A stretch of DNA of 64,000 nt from CAXBNB01 sp965267535 (GTDB lineage: Bacteria; Bacteroidota; Bacteroidia; Cytophagales; Cyclobacteriaceae): positions 434,001 to 498,000 of the forward strand of contig OZ254082.1 in assembly GCA_965267535.1 (NCBI GenBank). Reading direction: 5' to 3'. Under the pieces are notes generated by a model that saw only the letters and a program-made list of their open reading frames with translations, made no database searches and was not told the origin of the DNA. Position 1 is the first letter of the stretch, and every line of letters starts with the position of its first letter. Shown here piece by piece: positions 9,249 through 16,326 of this stretch. The position numbers and the translations under genes are program-made.

Positions 9249-9674
9249 ATGAAGGTTTTGAAAAAGTGTTATCCCTTATTGATGCTGCTGTTCTTGCTCC
9301 TATGGATGCCGCGAGCAGGTTATTCTCAGTATGCACTGGAGGAGCATATTCCTACCCGAAAGGTGAATAAGAAAGTAAAAGAAGATGTAAAGAAAAACCG
9401 CCCCAAGCGCCAAAGGGTGATGTACATTTACAAAAGGCGAACAAACAATACCTTATATGGAAATCCTTGTGCAGTAGCTGCTACCCGCGAGATGGGGTTT
9501 GAATACCTTGCTCAGGAAAAGTCCACCATCGATCTGAAATCGTATTGGTCCAGATTTGCACACAACCTGTGGACAAAAACCAAATTGGTGGTGCGAAGAG
9601 GCCCCTGGTGGAAACTCACTGTAAACAAGCGAATAAACGATTGCAGAGGCAAGACCGGAGATCGTACAGGCTAG
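9249..9674 (+). CDS. Small secreted basic protein, unknown
   Basis: A 141-residue product with a clear signal peptide (residues 1-27, ending RAGYSQ). I chose the ATG at 9249 over the GTG at 9243. The mature part is strongly basic (KKVKEDVKKNRPKRQRVMYIYKRR) and carries single Cys residues near NPCAVAATREMGFEY and close to the C terminus. I do not recognise a family. It may be a conserved envelope protein of this lineage; it stands alone, convergent with purB. Confidence 0.6.
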   Translation: MKVLKKCYPLLMLLFLLLWMPRAGYSQYALEEHIPTRKVNKKVKEDVKKNRPKRQRVMYIYKRRTNNTLYGNPCAVAATREMGFEYLAQEKSTIDLKSYWSRFAHNLWTKTKLVVRRGPWWKLTVNKRINDCRGKTGDRTG

Positions 9675-9784
9675 TAAAGTGCTGTGCAGAAAGTATGCCG
9701 TATGCAGGTTAAATAACCCGTGGGGTAAAGGTGTAGCCCATCCTATCACTTGCCGTACTTAGCCCTTTGCAGTGCACAAAATGT

Positions 9785-9812
9785 GTGTAAGCTTTAAGAA
9801 AAAAGCCTACAC
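9785..9812 (-). terminator. Possible terminator after purB
   Basis: GTGTAAGCTTT (9785-9795) and AAAGCCTACAC (9802-9812) form an 11-bp inverted repeat with one mismatch on the plus-strand reading, a G-T wobble in the minus RNA. Read on the minus strand it is followed by ACACATTTTG, a poor T-tract, about 70 bases after the purB stop. Confidence 0.35.
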
Positions 9813-9882
9813 GTATAAAGAAAGCTCCACACACGAGTAAAACTTTCTCCCACAAAAGCACACAAGTAGCCGCAAGCAGTGC

Positions 9883-11238
9883 TTAGTTGAAAGGGCTGAT
9901 ACCAATATAATTGAAAGGAGTGATGGCTCTTAGCTCCTCTTTTACACTATCACTCACCTGCAATGTTTCTATAAAATCTTTGATGCTTTGCTCTGTGATT
10001 TCGTGATTGGTACGGGTGAGGTCTTTCAATGCTTCGTAGGGTTTAGGATAACCCTCCCTTCTTAGTATGGTTTGAATGGCTTCAGATGCTACCGCCCAGT
10101 TGTCTTCCAGGTCTTTGTGAATGGCCGGCTCGTTTAGTTCCAGTTTGTTGAGGCCTTTGGCCAATGACTTGAAGGCAATAAAGCCGTGTGCCACAGGCAT
10201 ACCTACATTTCGCAGTACAGTGGAATCAGTCAGATCTCGCTGTAGTCGGGATATAGGAAGCTTGCCAGACAGGTGATCGTACAGTGCATTGGCAATGCCC
10301 AGGTTTCCTTCGGCGTTTTCAAAGTCGATAGGGTTTACCTTATGGGGCATAGCAGAAGAGCCAATTTCTCCTTTTACTATCTTTTGTTTGAAATATCCCA
10401 TGGAGACATACTGCCATACATCTTTACTAAAGTCCAGTAAGATAGTATTTATCCTTTTCAGGTTGTCAAACAGAGCCGCCAGGTTGTCGTAGTGTTCTAT
10501 TTGAGTAGTAGGATAGCTCCTGTCTAGCCCTAGTATGTCGTTTACAAATCTACTGGCAAAAGCGTTCCAGTCGGTTTCGGGGTAAGCAACATGGTGGGCG
10601 TTCATATTGCCGGTGGCACCACCAAATTTTGCTGAGTATGGTACGGTTTTGAGCGTGTTGAGCTGAACAGTCAACCGCTCGCAAAACACCAGAATTTCCT
10701 TACCAACTGTGGTAGGAGATGCAGGCTGGCCATGCGTTTTGGCAAGCATTGGCACGGCCTTCCATTCGTTGGCCATACTGTTGAGTTGGTCAATGATTTT
10801 TTCCAGCAGAGGAATATATTCATTTACCAAGGCTTCTTTCAGCTGCAGAGGCACGGAAGTATTGTTAATGTCCTGAGAGGTAAGTCCAAAATGGATAAAC
10901 TCCTTGTGTGCAGATAATCCCAGTTGATCGAATTTTTCTTTCAGAAAATACTCAACCGCCTTTACATCATGGTTGGTGGTTTTTTCTACTTCCTTTATCG
11001 CTTGAGCATCTTTTTCGGAAAAATCAGCAACAATTTTCCTCAATGCAGAAAAAACACTGTGGTCAACATCTTTCAGCTGAGGTACAGGCAATGTACACAG
11101 CGCTATAAAATATTCTACTTCTACATGTACACGGTATTTGATCAGGCCAAATTCCGAAAAATATGGAGCTAATTCAACAGTATTTCTTCGGTATCGGCCA
11201 TCTACAGGCGATATGGCTGTAAGTGCATTCAAATCCAT
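9883..11238 (-). CDS. purB: Adenylosuccinate lyase
   Basis: PurB catalyses two fumarate-releasing steps of purine synthesis: SAICAR to AICAR, and adenylosuccinate to AMP. The 451-residue protein carries the fumarase/aspartase-superfamily signature SSAMPHKVNPIDFENAEGN in the second half. It also has the substrate-binding TTNHDVKAVEYFLK and FGLTSQDINNT motifs near residues 90 and 120, and the catalytic-histidine segment AKTHGQPASPTTVGKE. It is a single gene with no purine neighbours. A -7 element lies just upstream, and beyond it the terminator of a probable small RNA, so it is likely expressed from its own promoter. Confidence 0.96.
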   Translation of the reverse strand: MDLNALTAISPVDGRYRRNTVELAPYFSEFGLIKYRVHVEVEYFIALCTLPVPQLKDVDHSVFSALRKIVADFSEKDAQAIKEVEKTTNHDVKAVEYFLKEKFDQLGLSAHKEFIHFGLTSQDINNTSVPLQLKEALVNEYIPLLEKIIDQLNSMANEWKAVPMLAKTHGQPASPTTVGKEILVFCERLTVQLNTLKTVPYSAKFGGATGNMNAHHVAYPETDWNAFASRFVNDILGLDRSYPTTQIEHYDNLAALFDNLKRINTILLDFSKDVWQYVSMGYFKQKIVKGEIGSSAMPHKVNPIDFENAEGNLGIANALYDHLSGKLPISRLQRDLTDSTVLRNVGMPVAHGFIAFKSLAKGLNKLELNEPAIHKDLEDNWAVASEAIQTILRREGYPKPYEALKDLTRTNHEITEQSIKDFIETLQVSDSVKEELRAITPFNYIGISPFN

Positions 11239-11269
11239 AGAGATAAAGGAGGTTTGATTAACAAAGGCG

Positions 11270-11277
11270 CAAAATTA
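11270..11277 (-). promoter_or_regulatory. -7 promoter element of purB
   Basis: Read on the minus strand, 11277-11270 is TAATTTTG, an exact TAnnTTTG -7 element, followed by CGCC as at other promoters in this window. It lies about 31 bases upstream of the purB start. No good -33 TTTG is visible at 19 bases. It places purB transcription downstream of the RNA terminator at 11338-11378. Confidence 0.55.
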
Positions 11278-11337
11278 GCCAATTCATCTTAGTAAACTCT
11301 GATATGGATTTAAATTTTAGCCTGATTAGCGGTAAAG

Positions 11338-11378
11338 CTAAAATAAAGGAGCTCCCCCGGAAAATCCGGAAGGAGCTC
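11338..11378 (-). terminator. Terminator of the small RNA upstream of purB
   Basis: On the minus strand GAGCTCC (11378-11372), TT, CCGG, ATTTT, CCGG, G, GGAGCTC (ending at 11349) fold into an almost continuous 11-bp stem, followed by CTTTATTTT. No protein gene on this strand lies immediately upstream, so it must end a non-coding transcript. Confidence 0.7.
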
Positions 11379-11500
11379 TTCAATGCTACTTGATACCCTC
11401 GCTATGTCATCGGAATAAAACAACCGACCAAAATTGTGTATCCCTCTAACATAAAGCACAACATACGCCATAGTGCACAGGGCCTTGTAACAAGTAGTCT
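11338..11500 (-). ncRNA. Probable structured small RNA, 6S-like
   Basis: Read on the minus strand, CTACTTG (11497-11491) pairs with CAAGTAG (11392-11386) and closes a core of about 110 bases. Inside it CCCT pairs with AGGG and CTATG with CATAG, giving a long, interrupted rod with further small hairpins. A G+C-rich terminator hairpin and CTTTATTTT follow at once. A rod with a closing stem and inner loops, about 160-200 bases long, just upstream of a purine gene, resembles 6S RNA, which in several bacteria lies beside purine or folate genes. A Bacteroidota 6S model exists (6S-Flavo). The 5' end is not fixed. A leader of purB is less likely because purB has its own -7 element after the terminator. 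Confidence 0.45.
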
Positions 11501-11831
11501 TTCAACGCAGTTAATTCAAACTTTTTCTCTTCTGCTAAAGCATTGCCCGAAATTTCAGTGAAATCAACAGGACAATGTTTAAAATCATTTTTGGGTTGTT
11601 GTTAGTCAGTTTCTATAGCTGGCAATTAAATCACACTATAAAATTACGCACGGGAGCGCCTGTTGTTGGTTTTTTTCGATTACGGGAGCAATTTGGTAGG
11701 TGAATGGATGATTTTGCCAGTTAGGAATTTTCAGGGATTTTGTTTTACGATCATTTCTATTCCACTCAAAGACTTTGATTGTTTAACCCATGTATATACT
11801 GTATATTGGCTGTTGAATAGTTTGAAAAATA

Positions 11832-12332
11832 ATGGGCTATAGCAAAAAGATAATATTGACCGGCTACTATGGCGTGGGGAAAACATCTCTTGTGAGAAAG
11901 TATGTGCACGATTCGTTTTCAGACGAATACCTGACCACTATAGGAGTGAAAATAGAGAAAAAAGTGGTAGAGCTTGATGGGAAAACGATGAACCTGATGA
12001 TTTGGGATTTAGCGGGCGAAGCATCTACGGTAAAAACCCCCGAATCCTATAAGAAAGGGGCACATGGGGTGATCTATGTGTTTGATTTTACCCGACCGGT
12101 TACTTACCAAAACATTCACAATGAGTTGGTAAATCTGGACACAGTGCTGCCCAACGTGCCCATATTCATAGTCGGCAACAAAACAGACCTGCTGGACGAA
12201 AATACGCTTCAGGATATAAAGGATGAGCTAAATTTAAAGAACAGCTTTTACGAAACGAGTGCCAAAAACGGGGTAAATGTTGAAAAGCTTTTTCTGGACT
12301 TAGCAAAAACCATACAGGATGCAGATAAATGA
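11832..12332 (+). CDS. Ras/Rab-like small GTPase
   Basis: A 166-residue stand-alone GTPase with all five G motifs: P-loop GYYGVGKTS (residues 11-19), a switch I Thr in YLTTIG (33-38), G3 DLAGE (59-63), G4 NKTD (116-119) and G5 ETSAK (141-145). This spacing is that of Rab/Ras proteins rather than Era or MglA. The position of the catalytic Ras Gln61 is Glu63, so intrinsic hydrolysis may be slow or partner-dependent. There is no C-terminal prenylation cysteine. The stop overlaps the start of the LytTR gene by 14 bases, so translation is probably coupled. It heads a five-gene cassette. Confidence 0.88.
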   Translation: MGYSKKIILTGYYGVGKTSLVRKYVHDSFSDEYLTTIGVKIEKKVVELDGKTMNLMIWDLAGEASTVKTPESYKKGAHGVIYVFDFTRPVTYQNIHNELVNLDTVLPNVPIFIVGNKTDLLDENTLQDIKDELNLKNSFYETSAKNGVNVEKLFLDLAKTIQDADK

Positions 12333-13071
12333 GTTGAAATATAGGTTTCTCAATAACAAAGTGCAGGTGGTGTTGTTTGATGCTGCCGGTAATGTCGAGG
12401 ACTCTTGTGATACTTTGGTACGGATTGACAGAGGCAAATTGTTGTTTGATCAATTTGCAGCACTGGAGGCTGTCAGAGAAGAAGTATATACTATCGAAAC
12501 AGGAGAGACATTGTACTACCCCTGCCTCAATGACAGCTTCGGAGAGCAGGGCTTCCATGACCTGTACTTTGAAGTATACAGTGAGGACAACAGTAAGAAG
12601 GTCTTTTTGCTCTACATACATGACCTCACAGAGCAGTATGGTAAAATGCTCAACCTACAGCAGTCGCGTAACGAAACAGATATTCACAAGGAGCGACTAC
12701 TCCAAAAAAACAAAGAGTTGAAAATAAGGCAACAAGTCTCATCAGATGAAGGGGAAGCCTACAAGCAAGTGTTTGTAAAGGTAGACTCATTGCTGCATAA
12801 TTTTGACACAGCACAACTCTACTATGTAGAGGCTTATGGAGACTATGTGAAGCTCCACACCGAAGATAAAACCTATCTGGTATACTCTACTCTTAAAAAA
12901 GTAGAAGAAAAACTTCCCACTAAAGAGTTTGTGAAGATACACCGTTCGTATATCGTAAACATTACGAAGGTCACGAACATACACAGTACTAACCTGGAAA
13001 TTAAAGGAAAGATATTGCCCATCAGCAGTTTAAATAAGTCAAAGCTTATGGAAAAGATCAATATTCTTTAA
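12319..13071 (+). CDS. PAS-like / LytTR DNA-binding regulator
   Basis: A 250-residue protein. The N-terminal 105 residues look like a PAS fold (VVLFDAAGNVEDSCDTL, FHDLYFEVYSED, VFLLYIHDLTEQ). A coiled coil at about 108-140 follows, and then a C-terminal LytTR domain at about 155-250 (YYVEAYGDYVKLHTEDKTYL, FVKIHRSYIVNITKV, LPISSLNKSKLMEKI). LytTR domains bind DNA direct repeats. There is no receiver domain, so the signal is not a phosphorelay. The 14-base overlap with the GTPase gene suggests that its activity is tied to the GTPase. Target genes are unknown. Confidence 0.82.
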   Translation: MQINELKYRFLNNKVQVVLFDAAGNVEDSCDTLVRIDRGKLLFDQFAALEAVREEVYTIETGETLYYPCLNDSFGEQGFHDLYFEVYSEDNSKKVFLLYIHDLTEQYGKMLNLQQSRNETDIHKERLLQKNKELKIRQQVSSDEGEAYKQVFVKVDSLLHNFDTAQLYYVEAYGDYVKLHTEDKTYLVYSTLKKVEEKLPTKEFVKIHRSYIVNITKVTNIHSTNLEIKGKILPISSLNKSKLMEKINIL

Positions 13072-13106
13072 ATTTAATCAATAACCAATCAAAGACTAAT
13101 CAACCT

Positions 13107-13445
13107 ATGGCCGACAATCAAGAAGAAAAAGTAAAAAGCGCTGAGCAGGCAGAGCAGGAAAAACTGCTGGCGATCAGAGATATTATCTTTGGAAAAGAGA
13201 TTCAGGAATACAACCAGGAGTTTCAGGAACTCAAAGCGCTGATAGATCATAACAAGGAAGAGTCTACCAAGGCGCAGCAGGATATCCTGGCGAAGATGAA
13301 AGCGATGAATCAGGAACTTACTAGCAATATAGAGAGCCTGAAAAAAAAGCTTTCTGCCGATATAGACAACCTCAGTGATGCAAAAGCAGATAGGCGAGCA
13401 TTGGGTGCTATGCTGGAAGAAATAGGAAAAAAACTTCAATCCTAA
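13107..13445 (+). CDS. Coiled-coil protein of the GTPase cassette
   Basis: A 112-residue, highly charged and mostly helical protein with no signal peptide. An N-terminal motif IRDIIFGKEIQEYNQEF (about residues 23-39) is followed by a long coiled coil. That motif resembles the start of the next protein (LKDLLFEEERERYAEL), as if both carry the same docking helix. It lies 35 bases after the LytTR gene and 9 bases before the next gene. It is probably an adaptor in the same complex; not recognised beyond this. Confidence 0.65.
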   Translation: MADNQEEKVKSAEQAEQEKLLAIRDIIFGKEIQEYNQEFQELKALIDHNKEESTKAQQDILAKMKAMNQELTSNIESLKKKLSADIDNLSDAKADRRALGAMLEEIGKKLQS

Positions 13446-13454
13446 TCCTTCACC

Positions 13455-14276
13455 ATGTCCTCTGATTCTGGCTTAAATACACTCAAAGACCTTCTTTTCG
13501 AAGAAGAAAGAGAGAGGTATGCCGAATTGAGCGGTAGCATACGAAACCTGCAGGAGGAGATGGAGGAATCTCTCAACAACAGGCAGATCCCCGATTCGGA
13601 AATCCAGCAGATAATAGGGCACATCATTAAAATAATGCCCGAAAAACTAGGGCCTACCATTACCCAAACACTAAAAGTACAGATAAAGGAATCCAGAGAA
13701 GAAGTAGTGCAGGCACTGTATCCGATCATGGGGCAGATGATCAAAAGCTATATTCAAAAAGAAATTCAGATTTTAACCGAAAAGATCGACTCCCAATTTG
13801 AAAAAGCATTTTCTCCGGAGCATATTATTTTGCGAATAAAGTCTTTTTTCGGAGGAGTAAAATACTCAGAAATGCTGGTGAAAAATACCCTAGGCCCACA
13901 GATAAAAGAGGTGTTTGTGATAGAAGAAGGTTCAGGTCTGATCATAGGGAGCTACTCTACCGACAAGTCGCTGGATGAAGATATGATAGCCGGCATGCTT
14001 ACCGCTATCAAGTCTTTTGTAAAGGATGCATTTCAGACAGAAGACCAAAACCTGGAGATGATTGAATATGAACTGTACAAAATATACATTCAGCAGTTCA
14101 ACAAATTTTACATCGCGGTAGTTTTTTCCGGATCCAGCAGTGCACGATTTAAAGATGCCATGAATGATGCCATGCTCAAGCTGGTGAAAGACAATGCGCG
14201 GGTGCTGGAAAACGAAACTACCCTGCAGTCTGCGCAAATTGAGCAGTATTTCAGCAAAATAAATAGTTCTGTGTAA
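13455..14276 (+). CDS. Roadblock/LC7-like domain protein (OmpA-associated N-terminal family)
   Basis: A 273-residue cytoplasmic protein. A helical N-terminal half (LKDLLFEEERERYAEL, IMPEKLGPTITQTL, VVQALYPIMGQMIKSYI) precedes a C-terminal alpha-beta domain at about 148-260 (IKEVFVIEEGSGLIIGSYS, DMIAGMLTAIKSFVKDAF, FYIAVVFSG). The latter resembles roadblock/LC7 or longin-type domains, which partner small GTPases as MglB does MglA. The same arrangement, as I recall, occurs in large proteins named cell envelope biogenesis protein OmpA, but here no OmpA domain follows. Its presence in a GTPase operon makes a regulator or effector role likely. Family assignment is by pattern only. Confidence 0.6.
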   Translation: MSSDSGLNTLKDLLFEEERERYAELSGSIRNLQEEMEESLNNRQIPDSEIQQIIGHIIKIMPEKLGPTITQTLKVQIKESREEVVQALYPIMGQMIKSYIQKEIQILTEKIDSQFEKAFSPEHIILRIKSFFGGVKYSEMLVKNTLGPQIKEVFVIEEGSGLIIGSYSTDKSLDEDMIAGMLTAIKSFVKDAFQTEDQNLEMIEYELYKIYIQQFNKFYIAVVFSGSSSARFKDAMNDAMLKLVKDNARVLENETTLQSAQIEQYFSKINSSV

Positions 14277-14303
14277 GAGCCTTTTAGATACATACCAACA
14301 GCC

Positions 14304-14939
14304 ATGAAAAAATTATTATTTCTCATCCTAATCATTACCCTTCCCATTATAGCTTATTTCGAATACGTAAGTTGGAAGCGGTTTCATCCGGCCAAAGATT
14401 ATAGCTATCGGCTTTCCGACGAGATAGATATCAACTACCACAACCACGACCTGGTGCAAGAGTATTTTGAAAATGCATTGGAGATAGGGAGGTATGCCAA
14501 ACAAAAGTATTTCAATGAGGAAATAGACGTGGAGTTTCCCGATGAGCAAAACATAGAAGCTGTAAATGCATCGAAGTACTATGCCAAGCTAAAAGCACGA
14601 ACGCTCTACCTCGAAGGGTTGCTCAAAGAATCGTCCAAACTAAAAAAAGAAGGGCTGTCTAATCAGGAAATAGAACTTATAGAAACCCTTGGCTTTTCTA
14701 TAGAAGGGCTGAGAGCTTATCAGGATAGTGAAAACTATGTGGGGCTGAAGTCCGGAACCAAGAGTAAGTATGTGTGGGATATACAGAAAAAGCTTACTGA
14801 AAAGGGATATGAAGTGCCGATAGATGGGTTGTTTGGTGTGGAAACAGAAAGCCAGTTGAGAGCCTTTCAGCGGGCCAACAACCTTTATCCCAGTGGGGAA
14901 ACAGACAGAGATACCTTCGATAGGCTTTTTGATAAGTAG
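14304..14939 (+). CDS. Membrane-anchored peptidoglycan-binding protein
   Basis: A 211-residue protein with an N-terminal transmembrane anchor (residues 3-20), a helical periplasmic middle, and a C-terminal PG_binding_1 domain at about 146-208 (KYVWDIQKKLTEKGYEVPIDG, FGVETESQLRAFQRANNL, GETDRDTFDRLF). That domain binds cell-wall peptides. As the last gene of the GTPase cassette, 27 bases after the roadblock-like gene, it could tie the cytoplasmic module to the wall. No catalytic domain is visible. Confidence 0.78.
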   Translation: MKKLLFLILIITLPIIAYFEYVSWKRFHPAKDYSYRLSDEIDINYHNHDLVQEYFENALEIGRYAKQKYFNEEIDVEFPDEQNIEAVNASKYYAKLKARTLYLEGLLKESSKLKKEGLSNQEIELIETLGFSIEGLRAYQDSENYVGLKSGTKSKYVWDIQKKLTEKGYEVPIDGLFGVETESQLRAFQRANNLYPSGETDRDTFDRLFDK

Positions 14940-15091
14940 GCACTGGCGAGCGTTAGTAGTCGCAATGGGTAGTTTCTATTCCCATGTTCGATACAGTAGA
15001 TGTCTTATCTTGGCGCGTCAATTTTCCTTTCTCCAGCCTGGCTTTAAGACTAAATGCTGTGATTTTATCCGGAATGGCCTAACATTGCAGC

Positions 15092-15505
15092 ATGAGAGTT
15101 TCTGTATTTAGAAAAGAGCAATTCAATTCTGCCCATAGGCTGTTCAATCCTGAGTGGTCCGATGAAAAAAACGATAAGGTTTTTGGTAAGTGTAATAACC
15201 CCAACTACCACGGACACAATTATGAGTTGATCGTGAAACTCACAGGAGAGGTCGATCCGCAAACGGGTTATGTGTTTGATATGAAAGAATTGAGCGACAT
15301 TGTCAGTCGCTACGTGATCGATCGGTTTGACCACAAAAACCTAAACCTGGATGTAGAAGAGTTTGAAAAACTGAACCCAACAGCCGAAAATATAGTTATA
15401 GTAATCTATAATATTTTGAGAGAACGGATCAGTGAGAAATATGATCTAAAAATAAAGTTATATGAAACGAAAAGAAACTTTGTTGAATTCCCGGCAGGAG
15501 AGTGA
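15092..15505 (+). CDS. 6-pyruvoyl-tetrahydropterin synthase / QueD family protein
   Basis: A 137-residue enzyme acting on dihydroneopterin triphosphate. The zinc-binding histidines are visible in FNSAHRL (near 14) and NYHGHNY (near 40), the catalytic Cys in FGKCNN, and a conserved DMKELSDIV and DHKNLN pattern follows. The next gene, folE, makes the substrate, and its ATG begins 2 bases after this stop codon. The product may be 6-carboxytetrahydropterin for queuosine (QueD) or 6-pyruvoyl-tetrahydropterin for tetrahydrobiopterin. The CNNPNYHGHNY form leans to the PTPS type, but sequence alone does not decide. Confidence 0.88.
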   Translation: MRVSVFRKEQFNSAHRLFNPEWSDEKNDKVFGKCNNPNYHGHNYELIVKLTGEVDPQTGYVFDMKELSDIVSRYVIDRFDHKNLNLDVEEFEKLNPTAENIVIVIYNILRERISEKYDLKIKLYETKRNFVEFPAGE

Positions 15506-15506
15506 T

Positions 15507-16157
15507 ATGGGGGTAGATGATTACGGGGATGATCATGTAGTGAGTGCTTTTGATACCCCGCTTCGTGAAGACGCTTTTGCTATGGACAATGAGCTGAAAA
15601 AAGAGCTGATAGCGAAGCATTTTAAGGAGATAATGCTGGTACTGGGGCTGGATCTGGATGATGATAGCCTCAAAGGCACACCTATGAGAGTGGCAAAGAT
15701 GTACGTGGAAGAAGTCTTTAGCGGTTTAGATCCTAAAAACAAACCCAAAGCGAGGCTCTTCGAAAACAAGTTTGGCTATGATCAGATGCTGGTGGAAAAA
15801 GACATTACATTTTACTCGCATTGCGAACACCATTTTGTGCCTATCTATGGTAAAGCTCATGTAGCCTATATCTCAAGTGGTAAAGTAATAGGACTTTCTA
15901 AGATCAATAGGATCGTTCAGTATTTTGCCAAGAGGCCACAGGTGCAGGAGCGTATGACCGTGCAGATAGCCAACGAGCTGAAAAGCGTGTTGAATACCGA
16001 AGATGTAGGAGTGGTGATTGATGCAAATCACATGTGTGTGTCATCGAGAGGAGTGGGAGATACCAATAGTAAGACAGGTACGGCACATTTTAGTGGTAAG
16101 TTTTGTGAAGAAAACACCAAAAAGGAATTTTTAAATTATATAAATACTCCCTCCTGA
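15507..16157 (+). CDS. folE: GTP cyclohydrolase I
   Basis: FolE converts GTP to 7,8-dihydroneopterin triphosphate, the entry to folate, pterins and queuosine. I chose the ATG at 15507 (216 residues), 2 bases after the preceding stop and behind a GGCAGGAG ribosome-binding-like sequence; an upstream frame start at 15462 lies inside the previous gene. Diagnostic motifs are TFYSHCEHHFVPIYGKAHVAY with the zinc Cys and His, GLSKINRIVQYFAKRPQVQER, and ANHMCVSSRGV with the second zinc Cys. It is translationally linked to the PTPS/QueD gene and followed by a strong terminator. Confidence 0.96.
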   Translation: MGVDDYGDDHVVSAFDTPLREDAFAMDNELKKELIAKHFKEIMLVLGLDLDDDSLKGTPMRVAKMYVEEVFSGLDPKNKPKARLFENKFGYDQMLVEKDITFYSHCEHHFVPIYGKAHVAYISSGKVIGLSKINRIVQYFAKRPQVQERMTVQIANELKSVLNTEDVGVVIDANHMCVSSRGVGDTNSKTGTAHFSGKFCEENTKKEFLNYINTPS

Positions 16158-16181
16158 TTTTTGAAGAGAGTAGGTAAAAAG

Positions 16182-16226
16182 AAAACCTGATGGGAAGAAA
16201 AATATTTTTCGTTCCATCAGGTTTTT
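16182..16226. terminator. Bidirectional terminator between folE and the GMC operon
   Basis: AAAACCTGATGG (16182-16193) pairs perfectly with CCATCAGGTTTT (16214-16225), with flanking A and T runs. It serves folE on the plus strand and the dehydrogenase pair on the minus strand. Confidence 0.85.
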
Positions 16227-16326
16227 GCGTATTTGGCGCCTGCCAAAAAAAAGCCATTTAGACAAGCCTTATCCTCAAAGTAAAGATGTAGGCGTTTTTC
16301 AGCAGGTTTTGTATGTTCGCTCGAAA

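Larger units (their letters stand above)
11239..11831. other. 593-base gap between purB and the GTPase gene
   Basis: No credible protein gene lies here. On the minus strand the gap holds the purB -7 element, a strong terminator hairpin and, beyond it, a self-complementary stretch interpreted as a small RNA. The rightmost 200 bases should hold the plus-strand promoter for the GTPase operon. A weak candidate is TTG at 11778-11780 with TATATTGG near 11801, which has one mismatch to the -7 consensus. Confidence 0.6.

Noticed and set aside
11239..11500. The structured RNA considered as a purB leader riboswitch or a tmRNA
   Set aside because: The terminator is followed by a separate purB -7 element, the acceptor-like ends and tag frame of tmRNA are missing, and no purine aptamer motif was seen.
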